Origin: Lonicera japonica
Taxonomy: Eukaryota; Streptophyta; Magnoliopsida; Dipsacales; Caprifoliaceae
Reading direction: 5' to 3'
Length of the DNA stretch: 64,000 nt
NCBI GenBank assembly: GCA_021464415.1
Contig: CM038468.1
Location: 33,902,969 to 33,966,968, forward strand
The notes under the pieces are model-generated. The model did no database searches. It was given only the letters and a program-made list of their open reading frames with translations, and was not told the DNA's origin. How positions within the stretch are numbered: the first letter of the stretch is position 1; every line of letters starts with the position of its first letter. The position numbers and the translations under genes are program-made. Shown piece by piece: positions 12,497 to 24,236 of the stretch.

Positions 12497-14118
12497 TGTA
12501 GGTCGAAAAATACCCTAGAGGGGGGTGAATAGGGTTTTAAAAACTTAATGCGAAATTAAAACGTTTTTAAAATATTTAAGCAAAGCAACTTAGTTAAATA
12601 AGTTTATCAAGGAAAACAATCAATTAAATAATCAATCCCAATAATAAGCAATAATATAAGCAACTTCAATAAATTAATATAACAAATAAATAAAGAGATT
12701 GAGTAAGAAAGATTGAACCAATTTGAAGTCGAAGATTTTTTGTCCACACGGTTCGGCTTGTTCCCCTTACTCCGTGTTCTGTTAGTTCCCCGAGAATTTC
12801 CACTATAAACGATCTCCTTCCGGGTGAAGATCAAACCTCTACAAGTGTATTCTTCTCACACACTCTTACAAGTATTGAAACACCCTCAATACTCACACAA
12901 GAAATCCCTCTTGCTATTCTATGAGATACATCTCTCACAAATATGATTTGAATAAGTTTTGGTGGCTAACACCAATGTACAATATGTCTCTTGTGTATAA
13001 CAAAATACAAATGAAGCTCACACTAAGAGATATCAAGATTGATCAAAATATATAGCTCAAAAATGAAAAATATGATCAATAAAATGAATTGAATACTTGA
13101 ATAACTTTGTATATATGTAAAATAAGTTTGTAGAATGATTCAAGTGTGTTAAAACATGTCTAGGACCTCATATTTATACCTTGCAAAACCATATGGCCGT
13201 TGGGGATGATTAAGAGAGGTTTTGGCTCCAAGGTATACATTTTCAAACTTTCCAACAGTTAGTTTTGACAAACAAATTCAAAATTGTTTTGTTAATTTCT
13301 CCCAATTAGACCGTTGGACCATGCTCAAATTTTAGTCAAAATTGCCAGGAGATATTTTATAACTACTGTAAAAATTTCAAAATGATCTGAGTTCGGGAAG
13401 GCCTCCATCTTACTGTTATATCAAAAATGGACAAAAATTGAGCGAATTTTACATGTAAAAAAAAATATTTTTTTGCAATTTAACAATTTAGTTCCAAATA
13501 AAATTCTTATGATTTTTGAACCTCAAAGATATGTTTCTAAGATACCTATTTTTATTATAGCTTAAAATATGATCATTTAAAATTAATATGAATTTATTTT
13601 GAAACTCAGTTTTTGTAAAATGATGTTTTTCAAATAAATTCAATTTCAAGCTAGTTTGAATCAATTTTTAAAAGATGCAATAATATGTTTGAGCTATAGG
13701 GATTTGATCAATAAAGTATCTTTACATAAAATCTAAGCACTCACTCCATTTAATGATAATTCGAGTCTTCGTGATTCTTGATTTTTTTGTGCGTATCTTT
13801 ACTTGTTTGATGTTCTTGATCCTTTCTTGGTATTGATAACTTGTAGAACATGTGGAGATCATTCTTATGCATATCTTCACTTGCTTGATGATCTAGATCT
13901 TTTCTTGGCTTTGTATAGCACATGTATATCACTTGAGTTCATTTATTGTGAGTAGAAGCGTTTGTAAAGCTTGTGTGAGATTTGCTTCGGTTTGAAGTTA
14001 CACTTGGTCGGAAGATATCGGTTAAAATGGCTATCATCATTGGAACAACCGAGTTAAATAACACTTTATTAATTTATTGTAATTATCAAAATAAGATTAA
14101 TTGACTTTAAGGTCAACA
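12497..14118 (-). mobile_element. Copia-type solo LTR inside the 5' LTR
   Basis: A 1622-bp sequence reads, on the minus strand, TGTTGACCTTA... to ...CCTACA. It is flanked by the perfect 5-bp duplication TTTTC (12492-12496 and 14119-14123). The 3' LTR of the host element has the uninterrupted empty site at about 31435. It is related to the LTRs at 32293, 35345 and 53228 (shared AAAATACCCTAGAGGGGGG edge and CGGTTCGGCTTGTTCCCC block), and was left by recombination between two LTRs. Confidence 0.92.
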
Positions 14119-14612
14119 TTTTCATCTCTCAAAAATTGAACATTGGATCTCGGAACACAAAGGTTTTTCGTGCCCTTTCCCGTTTTTCCCAAGAAATTAG
14201 GGTTTTCACTTAGAAAGTAGTAGACTATCAGTAAAAGCATCCAAGTTTTTCAACATAGAATAAACATATAAAAGACCATTAGAGATCGAAAGGGCGTAAT
14301 GGGTGCTTAACAACTTCCCAAACCGTAATATAGTTTCCGAATCCTATAGAATCCTGGTTTCGTAGACAAACGTATAAAGAAAGGCTTATCAGTAGCCTTT
14401 TATCTTACACAACCATTTTTTGTCCATTTTCTCGTAAAACGTACTGGTGACTATGAACGAACCCCCCTTGTATCTAGAAATAGGATAGAAAGACACCCGA
14501 TATGAACTATCAACCACTATAGAAGCAAATGGACCGACGGAATCCATTCCGACGTTCCAGACGCCCAACGACGGGAACGAGACCCGGGGGTTGCATTTGC
14601 GGATTCTCACAG

Positions 14613-14630
14613 TGGCGACTCCGCTGGGGA
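14613..14630 (+). other. Primer binding site (tRNA-Arg type)
   Basis: TGGCGACTCCGCTGGGGA begins 2 nt after the 5' LTR end. Its complement matches the 3' end expected for plant tRNA-Arg(ACG), including CCA, apart from one base; this rests on my knowledge of the tRNA. Confidence 0.8.
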
Positions 14631-15367
14631 GGGTAGAAAACTAGACTCTTATATGTGGACTTTTGTTTATCTGTTGAAAACTTGCCTTTACTGCTTTCCC
14701 TACCTATGTTAATTGACTGAGAAGAAATCTTTTTTTAAAAATAGAAGTTTTTCAAAAATACGTAATAAAGATAATGATATTTGTAAACCCAACCTTTCGA
14801 ACTTTGCACACATTTTCACAAATCATGCATTGTTTCTACGAGTGTGAATTAACCCCAAACCATCGGAAGTATTATAAGTGAGTAGGGAGTTGGCTTGCTT
14901 GGGCCAACATAAACCGAAAGCATTTACTTCCACTCTCCTTGGCCAAGTACGCCCCCGAGGTATATCGAGTGATGAGAACACTCACGTACCCGGAAAGTAT
15001 ATCAAAAGACTCTTGCACGTACCCGCCCTTGGGGTATATCTCAAGGTCTTGTCAAATAGGAGGGAGCCTGAAGCCTTAATCGTTCGTACACCTGCGCTGC
15101 ATATAAGATCGAGTCAGTTAAAACACTTGTTAAAACAGCCGTAGGGGATGTACCACCCTACGGCTTACTTTACAACATCCTTTTAAAATCCGAGTATTTT
15201 CTCGGCAATTTTTAGTGGTTCTTTTGGCAAAAAAAATCGAGTCGCATCACAGTCTTCCTTTATCTTCGCCACGTGGTTTCGTCTACAGTCGTAAAAATAC
15301 CGACAGTCTGGAAGGTTGGGCCGGTCGAGATCATACCGGAAGGCTAGTAAAATCAAGCACACCCGAA
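14631..15367 (+). other. Untranslated leader of the Tat element
   Basis: It lies between primer site and gag. No domain is seen, and ORFs here are short and carry no known motif. Confidence 0.6.
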
Positions 15368-17508
15368 ATGGCCGATGGACGCGAGAATCAAGAGACAGAT
15401 CAGAGCCTAGCCGAGGAGTCTGCAGCTCAGCCAACTTTAGCCGAGATGCATCGTTTGCTAATGACCGTCAGCATGAATCTAGCAAGCCTCACAAACGAGC
15501 AATAGAGTACCCGAGTCCGAGTAGAAGAGTTGTTGGCCGGACGGGCCGCACCACCGGGGTTTGAACGGCTACCACCGAATCGAGATCAGAATCAAGGGAA
15601 GCCATTAAAGTACTTCCCCCAGTTCAAGGAACCAATCCACCCCAAACGGGCCCTGTCATGGCCGATACTGTTCAGATCGATCCAAACAATCAGAATGAAT
15701 GGGCCCCGAATTCAGGCCCTACTTACCAACAACAAGAGCCACCCATCATCTGGCCGCAACCTCAGCAAAGCCTTGATCCCCAATACCAGCCATGGCCACA
15801 AGTTCCCGCAAGACATATTCCACCACCAGCCCCTGTAGCCCATCCTAATGAGTACCCAGACATCAATCGACTACGAGCAGTGTATGCAGAATCGGTTATA
15901 GCTCGGGAACAGCCCAATGAGGTGTCAAGAGAGAGTGAAGAAATAAAAAAACTAAAGGAGCAGATGAAGGTTCAGCAAAGGGGGATTTTTTTAATAAAAA
16001 GGGCAGACGAGATTACAGATATGAATGCCTTCTCCCTCGACCCAGAAGCAAGATTACCCCAGGGATTCAAACTTCCTTCCATCACCAAATTCACAAGAAC
16101 CACACCTCCTAAAACTCACCTCTAATCCTACATCAGATCTATGCAAGTGTCCGGTTGTGGAGAGCCAGAGTTGGCTCAAGCCTTTCACATGACTCTCACA
16201 GGGGCCGCCCTGAGATGGTTTTTCGATTTGGAGAGACATCACACAAAAACTTGGGAAGATATCGTCAAGGAGTTCATGACCAAATACGGGTCCAACGAGG
16301 ATTTGGAAATTACCTGTAAACACCTAGAAATGGCCAAGCAAGGCGAGAAAGAAAGCTTCAGCAATTTCGTCACACGCTGGAGAGAGATGGCCTCCCAAAT
16401 GTCCAAATGGCCCGATGAAGAAGAACAGTTGGAGATCATACAGAAGAATTTCACTCTGACTGTATTGACTTATATGGGAAAACACGTGTTCCCACACTTC
16501 AGAGCCCTATTGATCATGGGATCACATGTAGAGGAAGAATTAGCAAAAAAAGCAGAAACTGATACCAAGAAAGCCTCATACACCGGGAGAAATACGGCCA
16601 CTCCAGCCGTAAATCAACTAAGCTCATACCCATATCAACAAAACCCATTTTAATAGTCACAACAAGCCCCTTCGATGAGTTGGCCCGCACAAGGAGACTC
16701 TTCGAGCATCGAGGCCAAGAAAAGGAGAAACTTTTGCACCCTTCCCACTACCCTGGTCAAAAGCCTGAAACTACTCCGAAAGGCCGGACTGATCACTCCA
16801 CTCAACCCACGCCCCCCACCAAACCCTATTTCCAGCACCTGGAGAATGAATGAGAACTGTGCATACCATCAAGCAGCGAGCCATGCCACGGAACGCTGCT
16901 TGACTCTTCGCCATCGTATCCAGGACCTCATTGAAGCCGGAACCATCCCCGCACCCGGCAGGCCCAATGTTACCAACAACCCCCTTCCCAACCATGCTCC
17001 ACCTGCAGGGATTAACGCCTTGACCACGAATGAAGAAGGCTTTGATCCCATAGGACTCATTCGAGATGACCAAGCCTACAAGGCACCCGTTGTGCTACCA
17101 GCAAAGATTCAAGTGGCCCTAGGCCTCAATCCGATAATTGACCAATGGATGACTAAAATGAACTTCCTACCCGGGCAGGGTTTAGGAAAAGCGAATCAGG
17201 GAATCCCATAACCACTTAAAATCAAAATCAATCCCGAAAAATCTGGGATAGGATGGACCCAGGATAAGAAGAAACAGTCATGGAAGCCCCGAGGCCCCCC
17301 AAAGGAGACAATCTGTATGACAGAAGCCTCCCCCGAGACTTTCAGTTGGTCAGCAGAGCTAGAATCATCAGAAATCTCAGAGGGATCAGACCCAGCATCT
17401 CTTTGGATACAACAAATTACCCTTTCAGGGAGTGTATACTAGCCACCACCAATGGATGCCGAGAAATCACCACCTCCTAAAAAAATAGGAGAAGATCAAG
17501 TACTGGAA
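15368..17508 (+). pseudogene. Tat element gag (with G-patch region), decayed
   Basis: The frame opens with MADGRENQETDQ and is broken by several stops and frame changes. The retrotransposon gag (capsid-like) domain is at about 16141-16600, with ALRWFFDLERHHTKTW, FVTRWREMASQM and an FPHFRALLIMGSH segment. A cysteine/histidine segment typical of Tat gag (CAYHQAASHATERC) follows near 16860. A glycine-rich G-patch-like piece, FLPGQGLGKANQGI, lies at about 17164. Such a G-patch near the gag-pol border is common in Tat elements. It would form the particle shell in an active element. No intact product is possible here. Confidence 0.85.
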
Positions 17509-17511
17509 TAG

Positions 17512-18399
17512 TTGAAGAAAACTCAGGCACACATCACCATTTGGGGCCTCTTGGTTGCCTCCAAACCTCATAGGACCGCCTTCATCAAACTCTTAGACGA
17601 GGCCGTCATATCACCAAATTTCACACCAGAACAACTACTAAACATGATCGGGTCCCTTACAGTTCAAAGAAGTCTGTCATTTTCAGATGAAGATTTATTT
17701 CCATTGGGGAAGAAACATAGTCTGGCCCTCCATATTACTGTCCGAACCCGAGGAAAAATCCTGCCGCAGGTCCTCATCGACAACGGGTCAACCATAAATG
17801 TCTGCCCTTTGAAGACCGCCAAATGTCTGGGTATCTTGGACTCAGAACTTTCTCCATCTGCTGTGACCGTTAGAGCCTATGACAACACAAAAAGGGTCGT
17901 TCTGGGTTCCCTAAAGCTGGATCTCATGGTCGGTCCCGGAAGCTTTCCAGCCGATTTCCAAATCATAGACATTCCCTCCAGTTTTAACCTCCCGTTGGGA
18001 AGAGCATGGCTATATGACATAGGAGCACTCCCCTCCTCCTTACACCAGAAGATCAAGATACCGTTCGAAGGGAATATATTCACCATCCAAGGAGATCCTG
18101 AAAGGACCTTAGCAGATCTAGAATTACCTGTTTTGGGCATAGGGAGCCAGAGCATACAGTTGGGAGGCTTTTCTTACGAACCTCAAGTACAAGCTCTCAC
18201 CACCCAGAGAATCGAGTATCTACCCCTTGATAATATCCCCGGTCTCAGCACCAAGATCACAAATATGCTGAGAATGATGAAATACTTGCTAGGAGCCAGT
18301 CTAGGAATAGGACAGCCAGGATTACTTCAGGCCTTAGAACCGGTAACGAGGCGTGAAAGAGAAGGGTTGGGGTACCGGCACACCGGAGAAGACAATTAA
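17512..18399 (+). pseudogene. Tat element retropepsin (protease) segment
   Basis: A 295-codon open segment holds the retroviral-type aspartic protease core: VLIDNGSTINVCPL with the active-site Asp at about 17780, followed by a flap-like stretch and LPLGRAWLYDIGALPSSLHQ. DNGS instead of DTGS is usual in this lineage. In an active element the protease cuts the Gag-Pol polyprotein. The segment is open, but the frames before and after it are broken. Confidence 0.85.
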
Positions 18400-18405
18400 G
18401 AGAAA

Positions 18406-19100
18406 ATGGGTCGAGGGCATCAGTGTCCGAGTTTTAGCTTTCTGAATGGGTTTTTCGTTAAAGAAGGAGATGACTTCCCCTTTTGCGGCTTTCAGGAGCA
18501 CTGGAGAAACAGCGATGGAGATAACCTTCCAGGATGGAAAATCTTCTATGAGGAGGACCTCTATCTCAAGGAAAATATTTTGCACAGCTTCTCTACCAAG
18601 TTGGCGATCTGGCCGAAAGAAGAAAATAAAGACAAGGAAGATGGAGAGAAAGAACTGATTGGAGATCTCTTTGACATCATGGCTCTAGGGGATGACGAGC
18701 CAAGAGACAACCCTGTACACTTAATACACGATGATCCAGATTACCAAGAAAAGTGGGGAAAGAGTGAAATTGTAAAGGTGAGAGATAAGAGTGAAGGAAA
18801 GGGTAGGGATGAGTCATTCCTAGATTCACTTTTTAAACTTGTACCTATAAACACTATTATCAATAAAGAATACTCTGTTTTGCGTTATCCTGTTGATGTT
18901 AATTCTGTAATTGCTTATATGGAGTTGGAAGGACTAAACGAACACCCTGAATGAGAGAAGCAGCGTATACAGAGTGAGGAAGGAGACACTCTTGTAATTA
19001 ACCTCGGAACAGAAGAATAAAGGAAATAGGTCCGTATTGGGGCAAGTCTAAGTGAAACAGAAAGAGAAGAATTCATACAAACTCTGAGGGAGTACGTGGA
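18406..19100 (+). pseudogene. Linker between protease and RT of the Tat element
   Basis: An open segment, acidic in its second half, without catalytic motif, joins protease and RT. It includes the lead-in to RT (EREEFIQTLREYVDVFA, about 19062). Several stops near 18952-19115 break it. Function beyond spacer is not known. Confidence 0.6.
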
Positions 19101-19125
19101 TGTCTTCGCCTAGTCCTATGCCGAT

Positions 19126-19839
19126 ATGCCAGGTTTAAATAGTCAAATGGTCATGCACGAAATACACACCAAGCCAAAATTTAGGCCCGTCAAGCAGAAG
19201 TTGAGAAAACTTACACCAGAATGGTCCCTAAAAGTAAAAGAAGAGGTGATGAAGCAACTGAGTGTGGGGTTCTTACGAGTAATCGAGTACCCTTCATGGT
19301 TAGCCAACATCGTGCCCGTTCCAAAGGCAAATGGTAAGGTTCGCATGTGTGTAGATTACCGAGATCTCAATAAAGTCTGTCCGAAAGACGATTTTCCATT
19401 ACCCAACATTGATTTAATAGTGGATAATACCGCCAACCATGCCCTGAAGTCATTCGTAGATGGTTTCGCCAGGTATAATCAGATCAAAATGCATCCGGAT
19501 CACCAAGAGAAAACAACATTCATCACACCGTGGGGGACATATTGCTATACCATTATGCCATTCGGGCTGAAGAACGCCGGGGTAACATATCAGAGGGTAG
19601 CTACCGCTATCTTCCACGACATGATTCACAAAGAAGTAGAACTGTATGTAGATGACATGATAATCAAATCGAAAGAAAGAGAATGCCATGTACCAGCCTT
19701 GCGAGCCTTTTTTGACCGCCTCCACCAGTACCAGATGAGACTCAATCCGCAGAAATGTGTGTTCGGGGTGACCAAAGGAAAACTCCTAGGCTATGTCGTC
19801 AGTAAAGAGGGAATCGAGGTAGACCCTGCCAAAGTTTGA
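19126..19839 (+). pseudogene. Tat element reverse transcriptase
   Basis: Gypsy-type RT with KPKFRPVKQKLRKLTPE, YPSWLANIVPVPKANGKVRM, CVDYRDLNKVCPKDDFPLP, MPFGLKNAGVTYQR and the catalytic box YVDD (19645-19656), then GYVVSKEGIEVDP. A stop follows at 19837 before the RNase H part, and SFVDGFARYNQI replaces the usual SFMDGFSGYNQI. The RT core itself is unusually well kept. Confidence 0.9.
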
Positions 19840-19851
19840 GCTATCTAAGAC

Positions 19852-20458
19852 ATGCCCGAGCCTCGTACCGTGAAAGAAGTCCGGGGATTTTTGGGTAATT
19901 TGCAGTACATTAACAGGTTCATCTCTCAGCTTACTCAGACCTGCGAACCTATCTTCAAACTCCTGAGGAAGTCTCCACCAGGAGAATGGGACGATAAGTA
20001 CCAGGAGGCTTTTGATAGAATAAAAAACTATCTCTCCAAACCTCCAGTATTAGCCCCACCACAAACCGGACTGCCCCTAATCCTATACCTGACTGTCATC
20101 GATTCGACTGCAGGAGCCATGCTAGCCCAACATCTGACCGATACACGGAAAGAACAGGCCATCTACTACATCAGCAAGAAATTGTCCCCATTTGAGATAA
20201 ACTACACACCATTGGAGAAATCATGCACCGCTCTCTTTTGGGTAACACAAAAATTACGGCACTACATGCTGGTTTTCCCGGTCATCCTGGCATCACGAAT
20301 TGATCCGCTGAAATACCTCTTCGAGAAACCAGCTCTCTCGAATCGTATGGCAAAATAGTTATTCTTACTCTCCGAATTTGACATCACCTACATGACCCAG
20401 AAGGCAGTCAAAGGCAAGATCATAGCTGATTACCTGGCCCACAATCCAATATTGGGGA
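19852..20458 (+). pseudogene. Tat element first RNase H domain
   Basis: Continues RT with RGFLGNLQYINRFI and the RT-linked RNase H: LILYLTVIDSTAGAML, AIYYISKKL, YTPLEKSCTALFW, LRHYML. A stop at about 20356 splits off the final KGKIIADYLA segment. Confidence 0.85.
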
Positions 20459-20459
20459 C

Positions 20460-21164
20460 GTGCTAGAAGAAGCCGAATTTCCAGACGAAACTATCATGAA
20501 TATAGAGATCGATGAAGACTGGAAATTATACTTCGACGGGGCCGCCAACCGAAATAGAAACGGGATAGGCATCCTGTTAGTCTCTCTAGACCAAACTCAC
20601 TCCCCGGTATCGTATCGTCTAGACTTCTTCTGCACCAACAACATGGCCGAATATGAAGCCTGTATAATCGGATTAGAGATCGCACTCCAAAGGGGTATAA
20701 AGAGAATACAGGTATACGGAGATTCAACATTAGTGGTCCACCAAGTTCTGAAGGAATGGAAGATTAGAGATGAGAAATTAGTCCCTTACCTCGCCCGACT
20801 GGAGGATGTCGCAGGAAAGTTTAAGCATTCAGAGTTTTACTATGTCCCCAGGTCACAAAACAGTTTTGCTGACGCACTAGCAACCCTGGCGTCCATGATC
20901 GATATCCCGGAGGGGATGGAGGAAATAACTCTTATGGTACAAAGAAGATCAGGACCAGCACACTGCATGGCCCTTGAGGTAGAGAATGAAGAGAATGGGG
21001 ACTCAACCACTTGGTTTTACGACATCTGGAACCTGTTCAAAAATTATCAGTATCCTGAGCAAGCAGACAAGAGAACCCGGGTTACACTCAGAAGATTAGC
21101 GTCAAGATTCATACTTTGCGCCGGGAGGCTATATAAGAGAAACTACGACGGAGCCCATCTCTAA
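20460..21164 (+). pseudogene. Tat element second (archaeal-type) RNase H
   Basis: A 234-codon open segment with a complete-looking RNase H: YFDGAANRNRNGIG (first Asp), MAEYEACIIGLEIAL (Glu), VYGDSTLVVHQV (Asp) and NSFADALATLASM (last Asp). A second RNase H after the RT-linked one is diagnostic of the Tat lineage. All four acidic positions are visible. The segment continues towards the integrase zinc finger, broken by a stop at 21162. Confidence 0.9.
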
Positions 21165-22256
21165 TGTCTCACTGAAGAAGAGTCTATCAAAGTAATGGAT
21201 CAGATACATGGGGGTGATTGTGGACCTCATATGAGTGGCCATACACTTGCCCGTAAAATCATCAGGCAAAGATATTACTGGTCTACCTTGCAGAACGACT
21301 GCGTTAACCACGTACGCCGTTGTCACAAGTGCCAAATCTATGCTAAATCTCAGAGACTTCCTCCGAAAGAGTTTTACAATATAACTGCTCCCTAACCTTT
21401 CGCAACCTGGGAAATCGATGTCAATGGGAAGATTTCGCCCAAAGCCAGCAACGGCCATGAGTTCATACTAGTGGCCATCGACTACTTCACAAAATGGGTA
21501 GAAGCCGAGTCTTTCTAAACCCTTGACGCCAGAAAAGTTGCCCGATTCATCAAGCGGAATATCATCTACCGGTATGGGGTCCCACATGAGATCATCTCAA
21601 ACAATGGCACCCACTTCGAAGGAGAGGCTAATACAGTCATGGAAGAATACGGCATTACCCGACATAGATCTTCGCCATATAGACCACAAAGCAATGGGGC
21701 AGTTGAGGCCGCCAACAAAAATCTGAAGAATATCTTAAGAAAAATGACCGACACCTGTCGGGACTGGCCAGAAAAGTTACCATACGCATTGTGGGGATAC
21801 CGCACCACCGAGAGGGTCTCTACCGGGGCAACCCCGTTTTCTCTTACATACGGGATGGAAGCAGTCCTCCCTGTTGAACTAGAGGTCCCTTCCCTCAGAG
21901 TGATGCTAGAGAATCAAATCAATGAATTGGAGTGGATCCAGGCACGTTATAACGAGTTGGCCTTACTTGATGAAAAGAGATTGAAAGTCGCATATCACCA
22001 CCAAGGATATCAGAGGAGAATTGCTCGAGCATTTAACCAGAAAGTCAAGACTCGGGATATCAATGAGAACAACATCGTGTTGAAAGAAATTCGAGAGCCA
22101 GCCAGAGACCCGAGAGGAAAGTTTGGGCAGAAGTGGGCAGGGCCTTACATCGTCAAAGAGATTGACACTGGGGGTGCCGCTATACTCGCTGACTTAAATG
22201 GACAGTTACTGCATTCACCAGTTAACATAGATCGATTGAAGAAGTATTACCAATAG
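21165..22256 (+). pseudogene. Tat element integrase
   Basis: Zinc finger with H at about 21208 and CHKC near 21320, then the catalytic core from WEIDVNGKI (first Asp) to HRSSPYRPQSNGAVEAANK (Glu). The second catalytic Asp is replaced: the usual S-D-N-G reads S-N-N-G, AAC at 21600-21602, consistent with a G-to-A change. Stops interrupt at about 21394 and 21517. The C-terminal part GKFGQKWAGPYIVKEI is conserved and ends at TAG 22254-22256. The protein would be inactive even without the stops. Confidence 0.9.
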
Positions 22257-22475
22257 ATGTAACCTGTATAGTTAAGAACTACGTAAACCTGAGCCCCAAC
22301 TCGAAATGGTGGTTTTGAAAAATTAAAAAGGGGAACGTAGGCAACCTGAGAAGTGACTTCATGCCCCGTTTAAGCTTTGTAAAAAAAATTTATTTTTCAT
22401 AAACAGTCCTTCATATATTATTAAGGTGGTTCAGAACACCGAAAGTTACAAAGGAGATACAACATACATAAAAAC

Positions 22476-23719
22476 CTAATCCCCAAGAGTTGGCCAAGCA
22501 GGGTCCTCAGTAGCCAAGTCAATTCGAGCCTCATCAAGGATCTGATACGCAAAGAAAATGCTTTCCTCTGTGGGCTCGAAGTCCATAAATCGGAACCACT
22601 CCATTTGGAAGGGATCATCAATCAGCTCTCCTTCCAGAGACCCCTAACGGGAACGGATGATGTCAGCCCGAAGGGACTTGGTAATTCCAAAACGGGCATA
22701 GTTGAACTGACGAGTCAGTCGAGCACGCCACATCCTCTCTACCGATAAAGAAACATGCGAGGTCACAAAATCAGAGGAGAAGTTGTTTAGACCAAGGGGA
22801 ATGTCCTGAGGAACGTTGAACTGACGAAGAAGACGTCCTGGGAGATAAAAGGAGGTAAACCAGAGCCCGCGGAGCCGAATATAGTTCTGACCTCCTGTAC
22901 TAAGCACCATCGCCCTCAGCTTCCACCAAGGAATGTTCCACCGGATAGCCCAAAAGTTCTCCGAAAACCACACCGTTCAATCAGAGGAAGACATGGTCAA
23001 AGCACCAAAGAGAGGACGGCGAAAAAAGTGCGTAGGGTTGTCAAGTTGAACCCCGTTAAAACCCACCGACCGGAAATGCTCTAACAGCCACATGTATAGC
23101 AAACGGGGGCTTCCCTTGAAAAAGGATGAGGCTCCCATTTGAAGATCATCTAGGCCATTCAAAGTCTCTGCAAGAACAATTGGCACTATAGATTCCCCGT
23201 TCCTAGCATGGTAAATCAAACTCAAAATAGTCGGATTGACACGGGAAGAGCCTGTCACCAGTAACATATCAGAAACAAGACAGATCAAGGCCGCTGCAGT
23301 ACGCCCCACACTATAAGAAGCTCTCACTTCGTAGCGATGAAAGAACCTCACCATTTTATGGAGGTCAAGAAGCCCATCAACAATAAAACCATCACAGGCC
23401 TCTTGGGGAATGGCTAATAGAGCAATCAGCATATCTCGAGGACCAATTTCTTCTATAGGAACAGCCATCGGAAGACGAACATCAGAACGCAACAGCCAGG
23501 AGAACTCTTCATAAGTTGGGCAGAGCTCATCTAGCCCGAAACAAAAAAGATGATCCGCAGGGCTCTAGAAATACAAAGCACCTAGCAGAAAGGAAAAATC
23601 TACAAGACGATGGCACCAGCCAGCTAAAGGGCTAAAAGCACCAAAGTTCAAATCATTCTTGGAAGATATTAGAGCATCTCAACATAAGAAAAATTAGAAT
23701 TTGTGCGATAAGAAGACAT
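22476..23719 (-). pseudogene. Antisense coding unit 1 in the Tat element (DUF7745/plant-mobile-domain-like)
   Basis: It reads against the retroelement from ATG at 23719. Similarity-bearing parts: FGLDELCPTYEEFSWLL near 23500, a long open block at 22977-23492, then NIPWWKLRAMVLSTGGQN and FTSFYLPGRLLRQF. An acidic C-terminus ends in PTLGD and a stop at 22476-22478. The pattern resembles the DUF7745 / aminotransferase-like plant mobile domain proteins, which have no known enzyme activity; this is recognition from motif style, not a search. It holds at least four in-frame stops and a frame change after codon 16, yet long blocks stay readable. It has its own TATA and palindrome module upstream. 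It is probably an extra ORF carried by the retrotransposon. Confidence 0.65.
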
Positions 23720-23757
23720 CTGAGAAAGGTGTGAGGATGAAGGAAGGAAGAGGGGTG

Positions 23758-23835
23758 TATTTATAGCAAAAATGAGGGCCCTGTACCTGTTTGTCGCGCG
23801 ACAAACCCATATTCATGAGGGATTGTCGCGCGACA
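23758..23835 (-). promoter_or_regulatory. Promoter module of antisense unit 1
   Basis: On the minus strand two perfect palindromes TGTCGCGCGACA (23824-23835 and 23792-23803) precede CTATAAATA (23766-23758), the same 9 bases as in the LTR. The ATG lies about 40 bp further on. Confidence 0.7.
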
Positions 23836-23839
23836 ATCC

Positions 23840-24236
23840 TATTTTGTATACCCTATTTTTTGCCTGTCTTACACGTAAGAGTTATTCTTGCTAAAAGAAC
23901 TACTTTTGTATGCACTGTACTTACTTTGTTCTTTTACAGGATGCCTAAAAAACTTTCGTATCATATAATATGATTCCTAACCCCCTAATTTTGTGTATAG
24001 ATGTATATAAGTTATAAAAAAACTGTTGTCACAAACGAAAGTAGAAAATAAAAAATCATCATCACTATAAATAAGAGTTTTATAAATCCAACAAAAACAG
24101 TTTCCAAAAAAACTAGAGAAATACTAAAGCAAATGTTTATCTACCCTTTATAAAACTACATATCTATTTCAAACTAACAAAAAGTGCAGGAAAGAAAAGC
24201 TAATCTACTCGAAAGCGCTTTGACACGCTCCCACTA
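23840..24236. other. Spacer between the two antisense units
   Basis: AT-rich, with no motif recognised. It probably contains the 3' end of antisense unit 2. Confidence 0.5.

Larger units (their letters stand above)
11414..14611 (+). repeat. 5' LTR of the Tat element (contains a Copia solo LTR)
   Basis: TG...CA borders. Without the 1622-bp insertion and its 5-bp duplication it is 1571 bp, against 1568 bp for the 3' LTR. TATA box TATAAATA at 11778-11785. Confidence 0.92.
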
